Source: STC-113 sp964553745
Lineage (GTDB): Bacteria; Patescibacteriota; Gracilibacteria; BD1-5; UBA2023
Assembly: GCA_964553745.1 (NCBI GenBank)
Contig: CAZKLD010000008.1
Location: 1-64,000 of the forward strand
DNA length: 64,000 bases
Direction: 5' to 3'
The number at the start of each line of letters is the position of its first letter. The stretch's first letter is position 1. Below are positions 1 to 10,632 of the stretch, in pieces. Below the pieces are notes generated by a model. It saw only the letters and a program-made list of their open reading frames with translations, did not search any database and was not told the DNA's origin. Both the position numbers and the translations under genes were made by a program.

Positions 1-55
1 ACTCACAACCCCACGCTCCCAAAGCGTGTGCGCTAGCCAATTGCGCTAGTCCCCG
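1..55 (-). tRNA. tRNA-Pro (TGG anticodon), 3' end cut by window edge
   Basis: On the minus strand a tRNA begins with CGGGGACTAGCGC, has a D-arm, and an anticodon stem CACGC/GCGTG closing a TTTGGGA loop, giving anticodon TGG. The variable loop and T arm run off the start of the window. It is the last of three co-directional tRNA genes. Confidence 0.9.
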
Positions 56-162
56 ATTTGTTAGAACTGAGATCTGAGATCTGAGAACTAAGGAATTTGA
101 TTTTAATTGTTTTTGAACATACAGCCTCTCAGCTCTAAATTCTCAACTCTTATCACTTATTA

Positions 163-239
163 TGGTGGGTGTGGGTGGATTTGAACCACCGACCCCGTCC
201 TTATCAGAGACGTACTCTAACCAACTGAGCTACACACCC
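163..239 (-). tRNA. tRNA-Ile (GAT anticodon)
   Basis: Full cloverleaf of 77 nt on the minus strand: acceptor GGGTGTG/CACACCC, D-loop AGTTGGTTAGA, anticodon loop CTGATAA (GAT), and T-loop GGTTCAAATCC. The 3' CCA is encoded. It lies between tRNA-Gly and tRNA-Pro and is probably co-transcribed with them. Confidence 0.95.
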
Positions 240-312
240 ATAAATATATTGATCTGATTTTAATTTAATGAACTTATTTACAAATAAATTTTCGAACTAG
301 CGAAAATCTAAA

Positions 313-388
313 TGGAGCGGGTGATGAGACTCGAACTCACAACAATCTGCTTGGAAGGCAGGGACTCTAGCCATTGAGCTACACCCGC
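313..388 (-). tRNA. tRNA-Gly (TCC anticodon)
   Basis: Cloverleaf of 76 nt on the minus strand with acceptor GCGGGTG/CACCCGC, anticodon loop CTTCCAA (TCC), T-loop GTTCGAGTC and encoded CCA. This is the normal GGA/GGG-reading glycine tRNA. The glycine tRNA with a UCA anticodon that must decode UGA in this organism is not in the window. Confidence 0.95.
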
Positions 389-491
389 ATATTTATCTTT
401 GGAATAATTATTGTATGATGAACTTTTCCAGGAGCTCCAATAGTTATTCTTAAGCCTAGAATTTGTGTTAGCAATATCTAAACGTGGGGGT

Positions 492-519
492 ATTTTATAA
501 AAACTTTTTCACTTGTCAA
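492..519 (-). promoter_or_regulatory. Candidate sigma-70 promoter for the tRNA Gly-Ile-Pro cluster
   Basis: Reading the minus strand, TTGACA (514-519) is followed after 16 nt by TAAAAT (492-497), about 100 nt upstream of tRNA-Gly. The motif match is seen directly; activity is inferred. Confidence 0.5.
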
Positions 520-536
520 AATTTTTTTATTTTTTT

Positions 537-2189
537 CTAAATTATTATATCTTTTATATTCAGGCTAAGCGATTCACGTCAGTTCCAGATGTTCTTTTCA
601 AGCTCAAAAACAATTGCAATCTCACCGCATCTGACAAGTTTTGAGTAGTGTTCTCACATTCAAAAAGCCTTGAATTCAAGTTTGCTTCAATTTATTGCAA
701 ATTTCAGATGCTTCTGATCTTTTCAGAGATATGATATCTGGTCGAATTTTATATTTTTTAGCAGGAATAGAGGCTTTTGATTGCCGATTCAGTATGGCAT
801 CATCCTGTTCAGCAGCAAGAGCATCTTGGAGTCAACATCCTTGATGCTCACAACAGTGTCTATGATGAGAGTTTTTGTGCTATCAACATTGATGATATAT
901 TTCTTTACTCAGTGCTCTATTTTCTTAGCGAATTCTACAAAATTCTTCTTGGGGATTGTGAATCAGGCAGCCTGGTCATGTCAACCGTAGACTTCAAACA
1001 AATCTTTGCAGCTGTCCAGCAGGGGAATGAGGCTCAAAAAAGAGGGTCATCTGACCGATCATACAAGCTTCTCTCATTCATCTTTGAGCACTATAGAGAT
1101 TTTGTTGTGCGCTTCGCATAATCTTCAGGCAATCAATCAGATTATTCCATGCTCGATATCCTTTGAATCATAGAAAATGACATTTTTGGATGTATCGACT
1201 TTGTCTTTTGCTATGCGGATGAATTTTTCGACTGACTCTTTTCTCTTGAGATTGAGGTTTTCGATTTCGGCAAGAGCCTCATCGAGATTCTGCTCTCAGG
1301 CAAGCAAGACTTTAAGTGCTTTATAAGGTGTATCCATGCGCCCGGCGGCATTAAGCCTCGGTCAGACTTTGAATCAGACGACATCCGCATCTAGATTATT
1401 GAGATCAGATCATTCTAGGAGTTTTTTGAGTCAATGCGAGTTCGTATGTTTCAGTTGCTTTAATCATAGATATGCGATAACCCTGTTTTCTCATTTCAGT
1501 TCCATGCAATCAGCGATAGTTCAGAGCATGGCAAAATCAATGTATTTCTTGATCATTCCCTCAACTTCAGCCTTGCCGAATATTCTCAATGAAAGTGCAT
1601 GAAGAAGCTTGAATGCGACTCAAGATCAGGAAAGTCACTTGTTCGGGTATTTGGATTTAGGATTTTTCGGGTTTATGAGTCAGATGATATTTTGGGGGAT
1701 GATTTCAGGAACTGTGTGATGGTCTGTGATTATGACATCTATTCATAGCGAATTAGCGTGATTCAATGCTTCGATATCCCTGGTTCAGCAATCTACGGTG
1801 ACAACTAGTGAAACCTTATTTTCCTTTAGATCATCAAAAAAGTAGCTTTTCAGTCAATATCCATCGGTTACCCTGTGCGGAAGCCTATATGAAACCTGGA
1901 TTCATATCTCATGGAAGAATTTGACCAGCATTGCGGTAGAGCTGACTCAATCTACATCATAGTCTCAGAAGACTACAACACGCTCCTTATCGTCTCTGGC
2001 CTTGATTATCCTATCAACACAGGCATCCATTTCCTCAAATAAGAATGGATCATGCAAATCTCATATTTTCGGTGAAAAAAAAGACTCTTTCGAATCAGGA
2101 TTTATATTCCTGTTTGCAAGCAAGACATCTTCAAGCAACTCATAAGAATCTTTTAAAACTTTGATTTTCTGTCATTTTAGTGTGAGCAT
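537..2189 (-). CDS. recJ: Single-stranded-DNA-specific exonuclease RecJ
   Basis: A 550-aa protein matching the usual RecJ length. RecJ degrades single-stranded DNA 5' to 3' in RecF-type recombination and mismatch repair, using two metal ions. Visible motifs are FGDYDVDG near residue 71 (DHH motif I), VIITDHHTV near 150 (the family-defining DHH) and MPYGIGN near 463 (DHHA1 region). Several essential glycines, including both in FGDYDVDG, are TGA codons, so the gene exists only under code 25; the stop is TAG. ATG start chosen because it begins the conserved frame just after the upstream small ORF. It is the last gene of a minus-strand run with the three small paralogues. Confidence 0.95.
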
Positions 2190-2245
2190 ATCTTCTGGTT
2201 AATCTATATCGGCCATATTATCAAAATCATCTCTTTTTCCAAATG

Positions 2246-2521
2246 TTAATTCACAAAATGAAAACTCTTGCAAGCATATTTCACCAGTCATTTTCAGAAA
2301 TCCACGGGTATGCCGACTCAATGATTTCCGGCTTTCCTAAGGGCTAAAAACGCCCTGAAATAAACCTCATCAAAAGTGACTGACATATCTTCATCATCGA
2401 ATTCTTTTCATGCGATATAAAGCACATATGCCTTAACTTCATTTTTCAGCTCATCTGTTTTGGTCTGAACTCATTCTTCTGGATTAAGCGCCGAATCCAA
2501 TTCTGATATTGTATTTTTCAT
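2246..2521 (-). CDS. Small hypothetical protein, member 1 of a tandem paralogue trio
   Basis: A 91-aa protein of unknown function. The N-terminal third is polar and variable. The rest resembles its two upstream neighbours: KxxVKAYVLYI strand, an acidic turn, a FDEVYFRAFLALR helix, then GVGIPVDFGKGLVKY. TGA encodes glycine in the conserved GxGI and FGxGL segments. No transmembrane segment or signal peptide is visible. The order alpha/beta-alpha-beta would suit a compact single-domain protein. It sits 57 bp upstream of recJ on the same strand and may be co-transcribed with it. Confidence 0.8.
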
Positions 2522-2600
2522 TTAAATCTGAAAAGAAATACTCATTTTATATTATGCTTAAGATTTACTTCTACTTAAGTTTTTGCTTCCTTATTTTAGA

Positions 2601-2876
2601 TTAGTTCATCAGAAATAGTTTTTCTGAAGGGTAATGCCGAAGTCATTGTCATATATCCATCTCAAATCCGATTCATTTAATCCTTGTACGTTTCATTTCA
2701 ATGACTTCCTTATATGATTCCTTTGGAATACTCAGAGTTACATTTCCAGTTTCAAATATAACTCCCTCGCAATAGAAAATAATATTCTTCTTTACTTTAT
2801 CGACCGCTTGTGCTGTCTGGGCGCAGTCTTGTTCTGGTTGATTATTCATTTCTGGTGCATTTGCATAACTTTTCAT
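2601..2876 (-). CDS. Small hypothetical protein, member 2 of a tandem paralogue trio
   Basis: A 91-aa protein of unknown function. After a polar Asn/Gln-rich head, the core reads VKKNIIFYCEGVIFETG, an IPKESYKEVIEMKR helix, then KGIGFEMDIGQGLRHYP, aligning with the other two members by eye. Under the standard code it would end after RIK; TGA read as glycine extends it into the conserved GIGFxxDIGxG block, which supports the longer product. Stop is TAA. Spacing of 79 bp to member 1 and 35 bp to member 3 suggests one transcript. Confidence 0.8.
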
Positions 2877-2911
2877 ATTTTTTTAGATGATTGAATTAAA
2901 CCGTACTTTGT

Positions 2912-3184
2912 CTAACACATAAGGAGCATCATGTCAGCAGGATATTCCTTCATTCATGATCACAAATCAATATCAAATGTTTCTCATTTCAGATTATTCC
3001 TTTTTATATCCAGCAGTTCCAAATAGAATTCCTCATCGCCTATAAGCACATTATTATCATTCTCAAAAGAAGCTCCTACATATAAGATTACAAACTCCTT
3101 AACTTTTTTAACCTTGGCATTTGTCCTTGATTCTGGTGAATTCGATCATTCTACAGCATGTTGGATTTCGGCAGATTTTTTCAT
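2912..3184 (-). CDS. Small hypothetical protein, member 3 of a tandem paralogue trio
   Basis: A 90-aa protein of unknown function and first gene of the trio. Core pattern: KVKKVKEFVILYVGASFEND, an acidic loop, EEFYLELLDIKRN helix, then KGETFDIDLGSGMKEYP. The strand-helix-strand layout and the final (F/I)DxGxG block match members 1 and 2, although overall identity is low, so duplication is old. No membrane segment is apparent. Stop is TAG. A divergent promoter region separates it from the plus-strand phosphorylase-like gene. Confidence 0.8.
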
Positions 3185-3268
3185 GGATTTCTAACTTAAG
3201 GACTTAAATGCGAGTATATAAATTATAATAAAAAATCAAACTTAATTTTGTCAATTAGGCAAGTTATA

Positions 3269-3295
3269 TTGATTAATGGTTTAATTCGATATAAT
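3269..3295 (+). promoter_or_regulatory. Candidate promoter for the phosphorylase-like gene
   Basis: TTGATT (3269-3274) and a perfect TATAAT (3290-3295) with a 15-nt spacer lie 25 nt before the ATG at 3320. The spacer is short, so the assignment is moderate. Confidence 0.4.
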
Positions 3296-3319
3296 GCTGG
3301 AAAATTAATTTCAAAAATC

Positions 3320-4066
3320 ATGAAGATACTTTTCTGTGCCGCACACCCGAATGAGCTCAAATCCATCAGATCCGTGTCAGATATAAGAGATTTTAAAGAC
3401 ATAAGGCTCGAATTCTTACACTTATGAATCTGAATTCCTGAAACGGTTTTCAGTTTGACCAAGTATCTTGAAAAAAATGAGATTGATTTTCTTGTGAATA
3501 TATGAATTTGCTGAAAGATAAATGATTCTACAGAACTTCTGCAGATATGAAGAGTCGTCAATTCCGTGGGGAAGGAGCTAATTGTGCCAGTTCCGTTTGA
3601 ATTTGCACCATTAAGTTCGATTATCTGCCTTGATGCTATGGCCAGGAATCCTGATGATCTGAAATGAGAAGATTATGCGGATATGGAATCATTCTGAGTG
3701 GAATTCATCTCTTCAAAATACCAGATTCCCAGAATCATCCTCAAGCTCCCCGCAGATAAAATCTGAAATGCATTCGACAAGGATCTCCTCAAGACAAAAT
3801 GCGAAGAATTATGAAATATCGATTATATGAAACTTATTTCAGAAATCATCAAATTCACGAATAATCGGATAAAGCCTCAAAATACTGATTACATCAAAGA
3901 AAACTACAGATTCACATTCCAAGAATTCGAACAGATGAAATTCAGGATAAATAAATATGAAGCGCTTACCAAAGGGCAATTCAAGGATTTCTTCGAGCAG
4001 AATAATCACCTCAAAAAAGATGAATTCATAAGGCTCCTGGAAAATAATTTTTCTTTTGACTCTTAA
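3320..4066 (+). CDS. Nucleoside phosphorylase / nucleosidase superfamily protein
   Basis: A 248-aa protein starting MKILFCAAHPNE. FLHLGIGIPETVFSLTKYLE and VNIGICG (about residue 60) match the phosphate/purine-site strand of the PNP/MTAN family, and YADMESFGVEF near 122 carries the ribose-binding Met-Glu of that family. Such enzymes cleave N-glycosidic bonds of nucleosides, methylthioadenosine, S-adenosylhomocysteine or futalosine; the exact substrate cannot be told. The last ~75 residues are a Lys/Phe-rich tail not typical of the family. TGA encodes the glycines of the GIGIP and NIGICG signatures. It stands alone between a divergent minus operon and a repeat block. Confidence 0.75.
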
Positions 4067-4099
4067 TGAAAGTTTTATAAATTGTACGGGTTAAGAATT

Positions 4100-4380
4100 C
4101 ATTAATGGAGAATCCTCCGCCCTTCGGGCACCTCCTTTGCAGAAAGGAGGTTGAGAATCTATAATGATTGATCTTACGCAACCCCCTTTTTTACAAAGGG
4201 GGAACAAAAGGGGGATTTCGGATTAATGATTAAAGGATTTCTCCCTACGGTCGAAATGACAGACCGGAATTGTCATTTCGAAAGAGCGATAGCGAATGAG
4301 AAATCCATTAAAGGATATAGTCGATTGATTATCCTGATCAGACATTAAAGGATTTCTCCCTGCGGTCGAAATGACAATAC
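4100..4380. repeat. Cluster of palindromic dispersed repeats
   Basis: Noncoding gap between the phosphorylase-like gene and the helicase. It holds CCTCCTTTGCAGAAAGGAGG, CCCCCTTTTTT/AAAGGGGG palindromes, and two copies of a longer element whose halves read GGATTTCTCCCT..GGTCGAAATGAC and GTCATTTCGAAAGAGCG..GAGAAATCC. The same families recur near 6,750-7,450, 23,450-23,870, 27,730-28,000 and 41,570-41,880. No ORF is supported here. Confidence 0.8.
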
Positions 4381-4475
4381 CTTAGGTAATTCTGAATTAT
4401 GTGAATAGGAATGATTAATCATGAATCACTTTTCACTACACTTGAAAGACAATATTAAATAACAAACTAGAAAGA

Positions 4476-6680
4476 ATGCTGAATCCATCACAGAAAATAG
4501 CAGTTGAATGCACTGAATGACCATTGCTGATAGTAGCAGGAGCATGAGCGGGAAAGACGCATACGCTGACGGAAAGGGTCGGATATATGGTTAAGGACTT
4601 ATGAATAGCTCCAAGTTCCATCCTTTGTGTAACTTTTACGAACAAGGCTGCTAAAGAGATGAAAGAGAGAATATGATCAGTGCTTGGCGTTAAAGGTGAA
4701 AACATCAGCCTTTATAGGAGCCATGATTTTCCTGCAATCGGTACATTCCACTCGATTTGAGTGTATTTCCTTAGATTATTCATCGATAAGATCTGATATG
4801 ATAAGAATTTCACAATCATAGATGAGGATGATAAGCTGAAACTGATAAAAGAGATTCTAGAGGAAAAATGAATCGATAGCAAAGAATTCGGGGCACGTCC
4901 TATCGCATATACCATAAGCAATGCAAAGAACAATTGACACAACGCCAAGATGTTCTCATTCAATACAAAAAGCTACTTTGAAGAGAAAGTTTCGGAGGTT
5001 TTCGACGTATATGAGAAAAGGATGAAGTCAATGAGCGCACTTGATTTTGATGACATACTTCTGAAGACAAATGAGCTTCTTGAGAATGCCGAAATCCTGA
5101 ATTATTTCCATAACAGATTCAAGTATTTTCTAGTGGATGAGTATCAGGATACGAATGAGATACAATATAGGATAATAAATAAGTTGGCCCATCTGTCTAA
5201 GAATATCTGTGTAGTAGGAGATGACTGGCAAGGAATTTATAGCTGGAGATGAGCCAATATCCAGAATATCTTCAATTTCCAGAAAGATTACAAGAATTCC
5301 ACAGTGGTGAAGCTAGAACAGAATTACAGATCAACAAAAACAATAGTGAATGCGGCAAATACTGTCATCAAGCACAACCAATGAATAATGGACAAGACAC
5401 TTTGGACTGATAATATTGAGTGAAGCAAGATAACACTGCTTGAAACTCAGGATGAAAAACACGAATCTCAGGCCGTTTCAGATGAGATTGAAAAAATCAG
5501 GGATGAGAGGGAAGAAGAGAATATTGCCATACTATATAGGACCAACGGCCAATCCCGTCTTATAGAAGAAGCCCTACTTTCAAAATGAATCCCGTATAGG
5601 GTTTTCGGATGAGTGAAATTCTATGACAGAAAGGAAATCAAGGATATTCTGGCATATCTCAGACTGGTGTCGAATCAGAATGATATGCTCGCATTCAAAA
5701 GGATAATAAATGTTCCGGCAAGGAAAATATGAGCTAAATCCGTGGAAACTTTAATGAAATATTGTAATAATTATTCCATATCTCCGATTGAGATAATATC
5801 AAATTCCGATGAGATAAGCGAACTTACGCCGCAGGCTAGGAAATGAGTAAATTCATTCAAGCAGATTATGGATGATGTAATGGAGTATTCTCAGGATCAC
5901 TCACTAGATGAGCTATTGTGGTATATAGTAGGAAGGACAGATTATGAAGCGTATCTGCTGGAAGAATACTGAAGCGAGGAATATGAAGGAAAAATGGATA
6001 ACCTGAAGGAATTCAGGAATATGGCTTTCAGATATTCAGGAATGGCTATCGAAGAATCTCTCAGGATGTTTCTAGAAGAGATAGCGCTTATCACTGATGC
6101 TGACAAGGCAGAAGACCCAAAGACCTCAAAAGTGTCCCTTATGACCATACATTCATCAAAATGATTGGAATTCGAAAATGTGTTCATCATGTGAGCCGAA
6201 GAGTGAATCTTCCCGCATTCAAGAAGCCTTCAGGAACCGAAAGAATTAGAGGAAGAAAGACGTCTCATGTACGTTGCGATGACTCGTGCCAAGAAACATC
6301 TATTCATATCCAGAGCAAATGAGAGATTCTTTTTCGGCTCATATTCTGCCAACCCCAGGTCCCGATTCCTACGCGAAATACCGCCAGAAGCCATAGAAGT
6401 CAAGACACTCGCAAAAGCTACGAGTTTCTGAGGATTTGGAATGAATTTCTGATGATCAGGGATTACTTTCACCAATACTCCGTCAGAACCGACAGTTGCG
6501 ACAAAAAGAACAATAATAAATAATGACCCTTCAAAATTCTCACTCTGAGACAAGGTCAAGCACATCAAATTCTGAGTCTGAACAATGGTTTCCATATCCT
6601 GAAACATGGCTGATATCGCTTTTTCTTGATACGGAATCAAGAAGATGAATATCGAGATCGCCCCACTCGAGAAACTGTAA
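4476..6680 (+). CDS. UvrD/PcrA-type superfamily 1 DNA helicase
   Basis: A 734-aa ATP-dependent 3'-5' DNA helicase of the UvrD/PcrA family, acting in repair and plasmid/replication-fork processing. Motifs: Q-motif LNPSQKIAV at the N-terminus, Walker A VAGAGAGKT near residue 25, motif II LVDEYQDT at about 220, GDDWQGIYSWRG (motif III), LEQNYRS (motif IV), and TIHSSKGLEFENVFI plus MYVAMTRAKK (V/VI). The C-terminus LGDKVKHIKFGVGTMV..LEKL is the PcrA tail. Many motif glycines are TGA. ATG chosen at the first Met before LNPSQ; the frame is open a little further upstream without a better start. No Shine-Dalgarno motif is visible. Confidence 0.95.
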
Positions 6681-6744
6681 ATCATCAGCCCCAGGCACCT
6701 TAATCAATATTAGGGGAGGAATGATGCATAGTTATTAATGCTGA

Positions 6745-7450
6745 ATCCTCCGTCGCTTCGCGCCACCTCCTTTGTAGAAAGGAGGTTTTTTGTAACCCAT
6801 CCGGCTTTCAGCCACCTTCCCTAAATTAGGGAAGGATAAATTAGTCCTCCTTGCAACTAGGGGTTTGGGGACGAGCAGTCTGTCAGCGGAGGCGGAGCCG
6901 GAGCCAATACGGAGCGTAGCGGAGTGAGTCTCTGCCGGTCCCCAATGGTTTTTGCTACTTTTTTGCATAAAAAAGTATGGATGACGATATCATTAATGAA
7001 TATTGATTGAGATGATGGATGGATAATGATAAATTAACCTGGATTGCCACGCTCCGCTCGCAATGACGAGGCGTATCGTCATCACGAGGAGCGATAGTGA
7101 CGTGGTGATCCAGGATAAATAATCATTAATGAAGAGTCACCCTCTTTGTCAAAAGAGAGTTAATAGGATTGATGTTTAATCTTTATCAACCCCCTTTCTA
7201 CAAAGGGGGAAATGAAGGGATTCATGAATAATCATTAAAGGATTTCTCTCTTCGCTCTAAATGACGGATAGAATAATTGTCATTTCGAAAGAGCGATAGC
7301 GAATGAGAAATCCTTTTTGGGATATTGTCGATTGTTAAATGAGATATTTGCTTTATCAATATGCAATCTGGACCTGCCTGCCGGCAGGCAGGTTGCCACA
7401 CTTCGTTCGCAATGATGGTGAGTATCATCATCAAGAGGAGCGATAGCGAA
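6745..7450. repeat. Cluster of palindromic dispersed repeats, no genes
   Basis: The 850-bp gap after the helicase has no supported ORF. It contains CCACCTCCTTTGTAGAAAGGAGG, a CCTTCCCTAAATTAGGGAAGG palindrome (about 6820), a GC-richer tract (6860-6950), CCTGGATTGCCACGCTCCGC..GTGGTGATCCAGG inverted elements (7040-7115), an AAGGGGG/CCCCCTT pair, a GGATTTCTC..GAGAAATCC element (7233-7316), and a near-perfect 20-bp GC palindrome centred on TGCCGGCA at 7373-7392. All have partners elsewhere in the window. Confidence 0.8.
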
Positions 7451-7477
7451 TAATTTTGGCTTATTTGATTCAAAAAC

Positions 7478-7505
7478 TTGATTTTTTGGGAATAAACTTT
7501 AATAT
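7478..7505 (+). promoter_or_regulatory. Candidate promoter of the glycosyltransferase operon
   Basis: TTGATT (7478-7483), 16-nt spacer, TAATAT (7500-7505), 27 nt before the first ATG of the ten-gene operon. It lies directly downstream of the repeat block. Confidence 0.45.
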
Positions 7506-7532
7506 CAAACAAGTACACTAACGCTACAAATT

Positions 7533-8621
7533 ATGAATCCTCTTCAGTTCATACTTATTATCACTTGAGTGATTTTTTTCTTTTTTGCGATTGACTCGTT
7601 TGAGAGGAAGAGATTCAATGCTCTGCACTTTATTGTATTTTTCGGCGGAACGCTTCTGATCATACTTTTTTCACTTGACGTATGATTGCTCAATAGATTC
7701 TGAAGCTTCTTCTGAGTGAGCAGGGGAGCCGATCTGCTAGTATATATATCCATAATACTTCTTGCTTATTTCTATTTTGAAATCCTTAATAAGATCACAA
7801 AACAAGCCCTGTATACAACGAGGATAATCACAGAACAATCCATACAGAAAGCTTTGTCTCATGATGAGCTTAAGACTGTGCACCTGAATAAGTGAAAACT
7901 CGATAAATACATATTCCTCATCAGGAGCTACAATGAATGAAGCGCACTTCCTGGTGTTATAGATGGGATTTTCAATAAATGATTCTCTAAGGTCGTAATA
8001 GTAAATGACGGTTCTGTGGACAATACGGTAAAGACGATACTCGATAAGAAGAAGCAGTATCCGGACAAGAATATAATTCTGCTTTCACACCTTATAAACA
8101 GATGATGATGATCTGCGAATAAGACTGGGTTCGAATTCCTGAAAAGATATTGAGAGAGTCTGGAGGCTGAATATGTTGTCACATTTGATGCTGATTGACA
8201 GATGAATATCGATGATATGGACTTGTTCATGAAGGAAGTCGATGATAATCCGGAGATTGACGTGTTTCTCGGCTCCAGGTTCATCGATTGATGAAGCGCT
8301 TCTAATATCACAAAAATCAGGAAAATGATACTAGCTTGATCAAGGTTTGTTACTTTTTTCTTTAATTCGCTCTGGGTCACTGATCCTCATAATTGATATA
8401 GGGTAATCAAGCTAGAAGCACTGAAAAAACTGAAGATAGATTCTGATAATATGACCTATGCATCGGAAATATTAGATGGAATCCAGCAGAATCATATGAA
8501 GTTCAAAGAAGTTCCTGTGAATATTGTCTACACAGAATATAGCCTCTGAAAATGACAGAAGAACTCCAACGCATTAAAGATACTCATCGAATTAATATAT
8601 AAGAAATTTTTCTATAAATAA
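7533..8621 (+). CDS. DUF2304-like membrane domain fused to a family 2 glycosyltransferase
   Basis: A 362-aa protein. Residues 1-110 form three hydrophobic segments with the layout of DUF2304, normally a separate small membrane protein beside polyprenyl-sugar synthases. From about 125 a GT2 (DPM1-like) domain begins: IFLIRSYNEGSALPGVI, VIVNDGSVDNT near 155, TFDADGQMN near 217 (DXD), and FIDGGSASNITKIRK, DPHNGYRV. Such enzymes transfer a sugar from a nucleotide donor to a polyprenyl phosphate at the membrane. Order suggests it charges the lipid carrier for this locus. First gene of the operon; its TAA overlaps the next ATG (TAATG). Confidence 0.85.
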
Positions 8622-9439
8622 TGAAAATAACAGTCGTAACACCTTCTTTTAATCAGGAGGAATTCATAGAAAGGACAATCCTTTCGGTAATTTCACAATC
8701 TTGAGATTTTGAGCTTGAGTATATCATCATGGATTGATGATCGACAGATTGAAGCGTCGGTATAATCAAAAAATATGAAGAGATGATAAGCGGCAGGGAA
8801 TTCCTAATCAAGTGCAAGAAAGTCGAATTCATCTGGAAAAGCGAAAAAGATAAATGACAATCGGATGCCATAAATAAGGGTCTGAGGCTGGCGACTTGAG
8901 ATATATTGACATACTTGAACAGTGACGATACTTATGAGCCTTGAGCGCTGGAAAAGGTGGCTGGATATCTAGGAAATTCCATATCCGACTGGTGCTATGG
9001 GAAATGCAAGATCATAGACAAGGATGATGCTGAAATCAGGGAGTGGATAACTCTTTATAAGAATGTTACCTGAGCGAAATACTCATACGCAAAGCTTCTT
9101 AGTGAGAACTTCATCAGCCAGATGACAGTATTCTGGAAAAAAAGAGTCATAGATGCGGCCGGATTATTCAATGTGGACGAGCACCTATGCATGGATTATG
9201 AATATTGGCTGAGATTGTGAAAGTTGTGAGATCCCGTCTATATCCCGCACTATATCGCGAATTTCAGATTCTACCAGACCAGCAAGAGCTGAAGCAGGTT
9301 TGACAAGCAATTCTCAGATGAGCTCAGGATTGCCACAAAATATGCAGCAGGGAAGTACAGATTCAGCCTACTGCTGCACAAGTTCAATTATTATAAGATA
9401 GTTTTCGTATATAAATTACTTAGCTTATTGAAGATATAA
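8621..9439 (+). CDS. Family 2 glycosyltransferase
   Basis: A 272-aa GT-A fold transferase. N-terminal TVVTPSFNQEEFIERTI is the nucleotide-binding start of GT2 enzymes, MDGGSTDGS follows at about 37, and the acidic motif LNSDDTYEPGAL lies near 100. The sequence VFWKKRVIDAAGLFNVDEHLCMDYEYWLRLG carries the ED-like acceptor loop. It probably adds one sugar to the lipid-linked repeat unit in the cytoplasm. The start is fixed by the TAATG overlap with the previous gene; its own TAA overlaps the next ATG in the same way. Many glycines, including those of DGGS, are TGA. Confidence 0.9.
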
Positions 9440-10563
9440 TGAAAAAAAATATAATTTATCTTCATCCACATTTTACCTTGCCATGATGAGCAGGGAATTT
9501 TGCACTCCAAACTGCTAAATATCTATCAGAAGATAAGGATTTGACTATCTATATCATATCATGAACTCAAAAAGAAGAACTCATCAAGGATTACAGAAAA
9601 GACAATATCAGATTCATAGAAGTTAAAATGCCCCTGACTTCAACATTCGCATTCTGGGTGCTATATCCTGTCTGGCTATTCAAAGTGCTAAGGAAAATAG
9701 GCGAACTGCGCAGGACTCTTGATTGAGAATTCATATTGTTTCCCCAGGTATTTCCAATGAACTGGTTCGGGTTCATCTATAGGCTTTTTACTAAAAATGT
9801 AAAGCTGGTATTCATGTGCCATGAGCCAAGTGCATTTATACATAGTAAAAAATGGATAGAATCAATTAATAGTACGCCCAAGAGGTTAATAGCAAAAATA
9901 TTAAATCCGATATTTAAGAATATAGATATTTATCTGACTCAGAAGTCAGATATTATTTTAGTAAATAGTATCTACACAAAAGAAAAAGTAACAGAAATAT
10001 ATGGTTGGGCAAATTGAGTAATTTATCCTGGATTCGATTCAAACAGATTTCACATAGACATAACTGTTCAGAAGGAAAAATACATCTGAGTCTTGAGCAG
10101 GCTAACGAAATTCAAGAATGTAGGATTTGTGATTGATCTGTTTGCAGAATTCGTTAAGGAATTTCCTGAATATTCACTCAGGATCTGATGAGAATGAGAG
10201 GAAAAACAAAATCTCATAAATCAAGCAAAGGAATTATGACTCGAATCAAAAATAGGATTTTTGAATATTCCAGATGAAGAATTGCCAAGGTTCTACCAAA
10301 AAGCAAAGATAATCATGTTCGCCTCAGAAAATGAGCCATTCTGAATAGTGCCGGTTGAGGCTATGGCATGTTGAACATATGTCGTATGAAACGATAGCTG
10401 ATGACTCAGAGAGACTGTTCCAGATGAATTCAGGTACTATAACAAGGAGGAGGCACTAAATATTTTAAGGAATATAGCGAAATCCGATTCCCAATTCGAT
10501 TCTTCTCAGGTTAAAAGATTCGAATGGGCAAATAGTATTCAAGAATTGAAAAAATTCATCTAG
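9439..10563 (+). CDS. Family 4 (GT-B) glycosyltransferase
   Basis: A 374-aa retaining glycosyltransferase. The N-terminal acceptor domain begins with a LPGGAGNFALQTAKYLS loop typical of GT4. The C-terminal donor domain has YIGVLSRLTKFKNVGFVI, then SENEPFGIVPVEAMACGTYVVGND near residues 295-318, which is the E-x7-E nucleotide-sugar signature. Its role in the locus is to extend the glycan; donor sugar unknown. It overlaps the preceding gene by TAATG and ends with TAG, after which 69 bp precede the next gene. Confidence 0.9.
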
Positions 10564-10632
10564 AAAAATCGTAAATATACCTTGATTTTGAGTGAAAATT
10601 AATAATATAAGATAATTTTATCAAAGAACTTT

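Noticed and set aside
4950..5252. Separate 100-codon gene fragment of a helicase
   Set aside because: It is only the part of uvrD between two TGA codons; the full frame continues on both sides.
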